From Bacillota bacterium (GTDB lineage Bacteria > Bacillota > Clostridia > Lutisporales > Lutisporaceae), in assembly GCA_023230985.1 (NCBI GenBank), contig JALNWH010000092.1, forward strand, positions 1-7,730: DNA of 7,730 nt, written 5' to 3'. The notes beneath the pieces were generated by a model. It was not told the DNA's origin, did not search any database, and saw nothing but the letters and a program-made list of their open reading frames with translations. The position numbers and the translations under genes are program-made. This document shows, piece after piece, positions 7,663-7,730 of the stretch; the stretch's first letter is position 1, and every line of letters starts with the position of its first letter.

Positions 7663-7730
7663 ATGGAAAGATTAAATAAGATATTAGTATTAGCACCTCA
7701 TACCGATGATGGGGAATTTGGTTGTGGTGC
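7663..7730 (+). CDS. PIG-L/LmbE family deacetylase, 3'-truncated (N-terminal 22 codons)
   Basis: Only the start of this gene is inside the window. The frame from ATG 7663 reads MERLNKILVLAPHTDDGEFG and stays open to the right edge. A beta strand followed by APHTDDGEFGCG is the hallmark N-terminal motif of PIG-L/LmbE zinc-dependent N-deacetylases. By family knowledge His13 and Asp16 would bind zinc and Asp15 would be the general base; the second zinc-binding His lies beyond the window. Members remove the acetyl group from N-acetylglucosamine-like sugars on lipids, thiols or glycans, so a role in trimming an N-acetyl sugar of this polysaccharide fits the context. An upstream ATG at 7658 leads to a stop after five codons and is not the start. 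The gap after the DUF354 gene, 12 bases, is the widest in the operon. Confidence 0.82.
   Translation, partial: MERLNKILVLAPHTDDGEFGCG

Overview
The window lies inside a polysaccharide (O-antigen or capsule type) biosynthesis operon of a low-GC Gram-negative bacterium, most likely a member of the Bacteroidota. The assignment rests on three things: an O-antigen-translocase type flippase, AT-rich gene junctions that mostly lack Shine-Dalgarno sequences, and hand-counted GC of roughly 12-42% on most lines sampled. No marker gene fixes the genus.

All genes are on the + strand and packed almost without gaps. In order they are: the 3' two thirds of a DegT/DnrJ/EryC1 sugar aminotransferase (1-742, cut by the left edge); a Wzx flippase (739-2232); a Wzy-like polymerase (2236-3522); a family 2 glycosyltransferase (3522-4436); a GT4-like glycosyltransferase with an altered EX7E motif (4443-5627); a second GT4-like glycosyltransferase with a clear EX7E motif (5633-6583); a DUF354 protein (6580-7650); and the first 22 codons of a PIG-L/LmbE deacetylase (7663 to the right edge). 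Junctions range from 4-bp overlaps to a 12-bp gap. There is no room for an internal promoter or terminator outside coding sequence, so co-transcription is the natural reading.

The genes fit a Wzx/Wzy-dependent pathway. The aminotransferase makes a nucleotide-linked amino sugar, probably a 3-amino-3,6-dideoxyhexose. The glycosyltransferases, and perhaps the DUF354 protein, build the repeat unit on a lipid carrier at the inner face of the membrane. Wzx flips the unit and Wzy polymerises it in the periplasm. The PIG-L protein may deacetylate an N-acetylated sugar. The initiating sugar-phosphate transferase, chain-length regulator and ligation or export genes are not in the window.

No RNA gene, mobile element, CRISPR array or gene-free stretch was found. 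This is a recognisable type of accessory locus. Its less understood parts are the DUF354 plus PIG-L pair, the variant GT4-like enzyme and the strong base-composition step after the aminotransferase.
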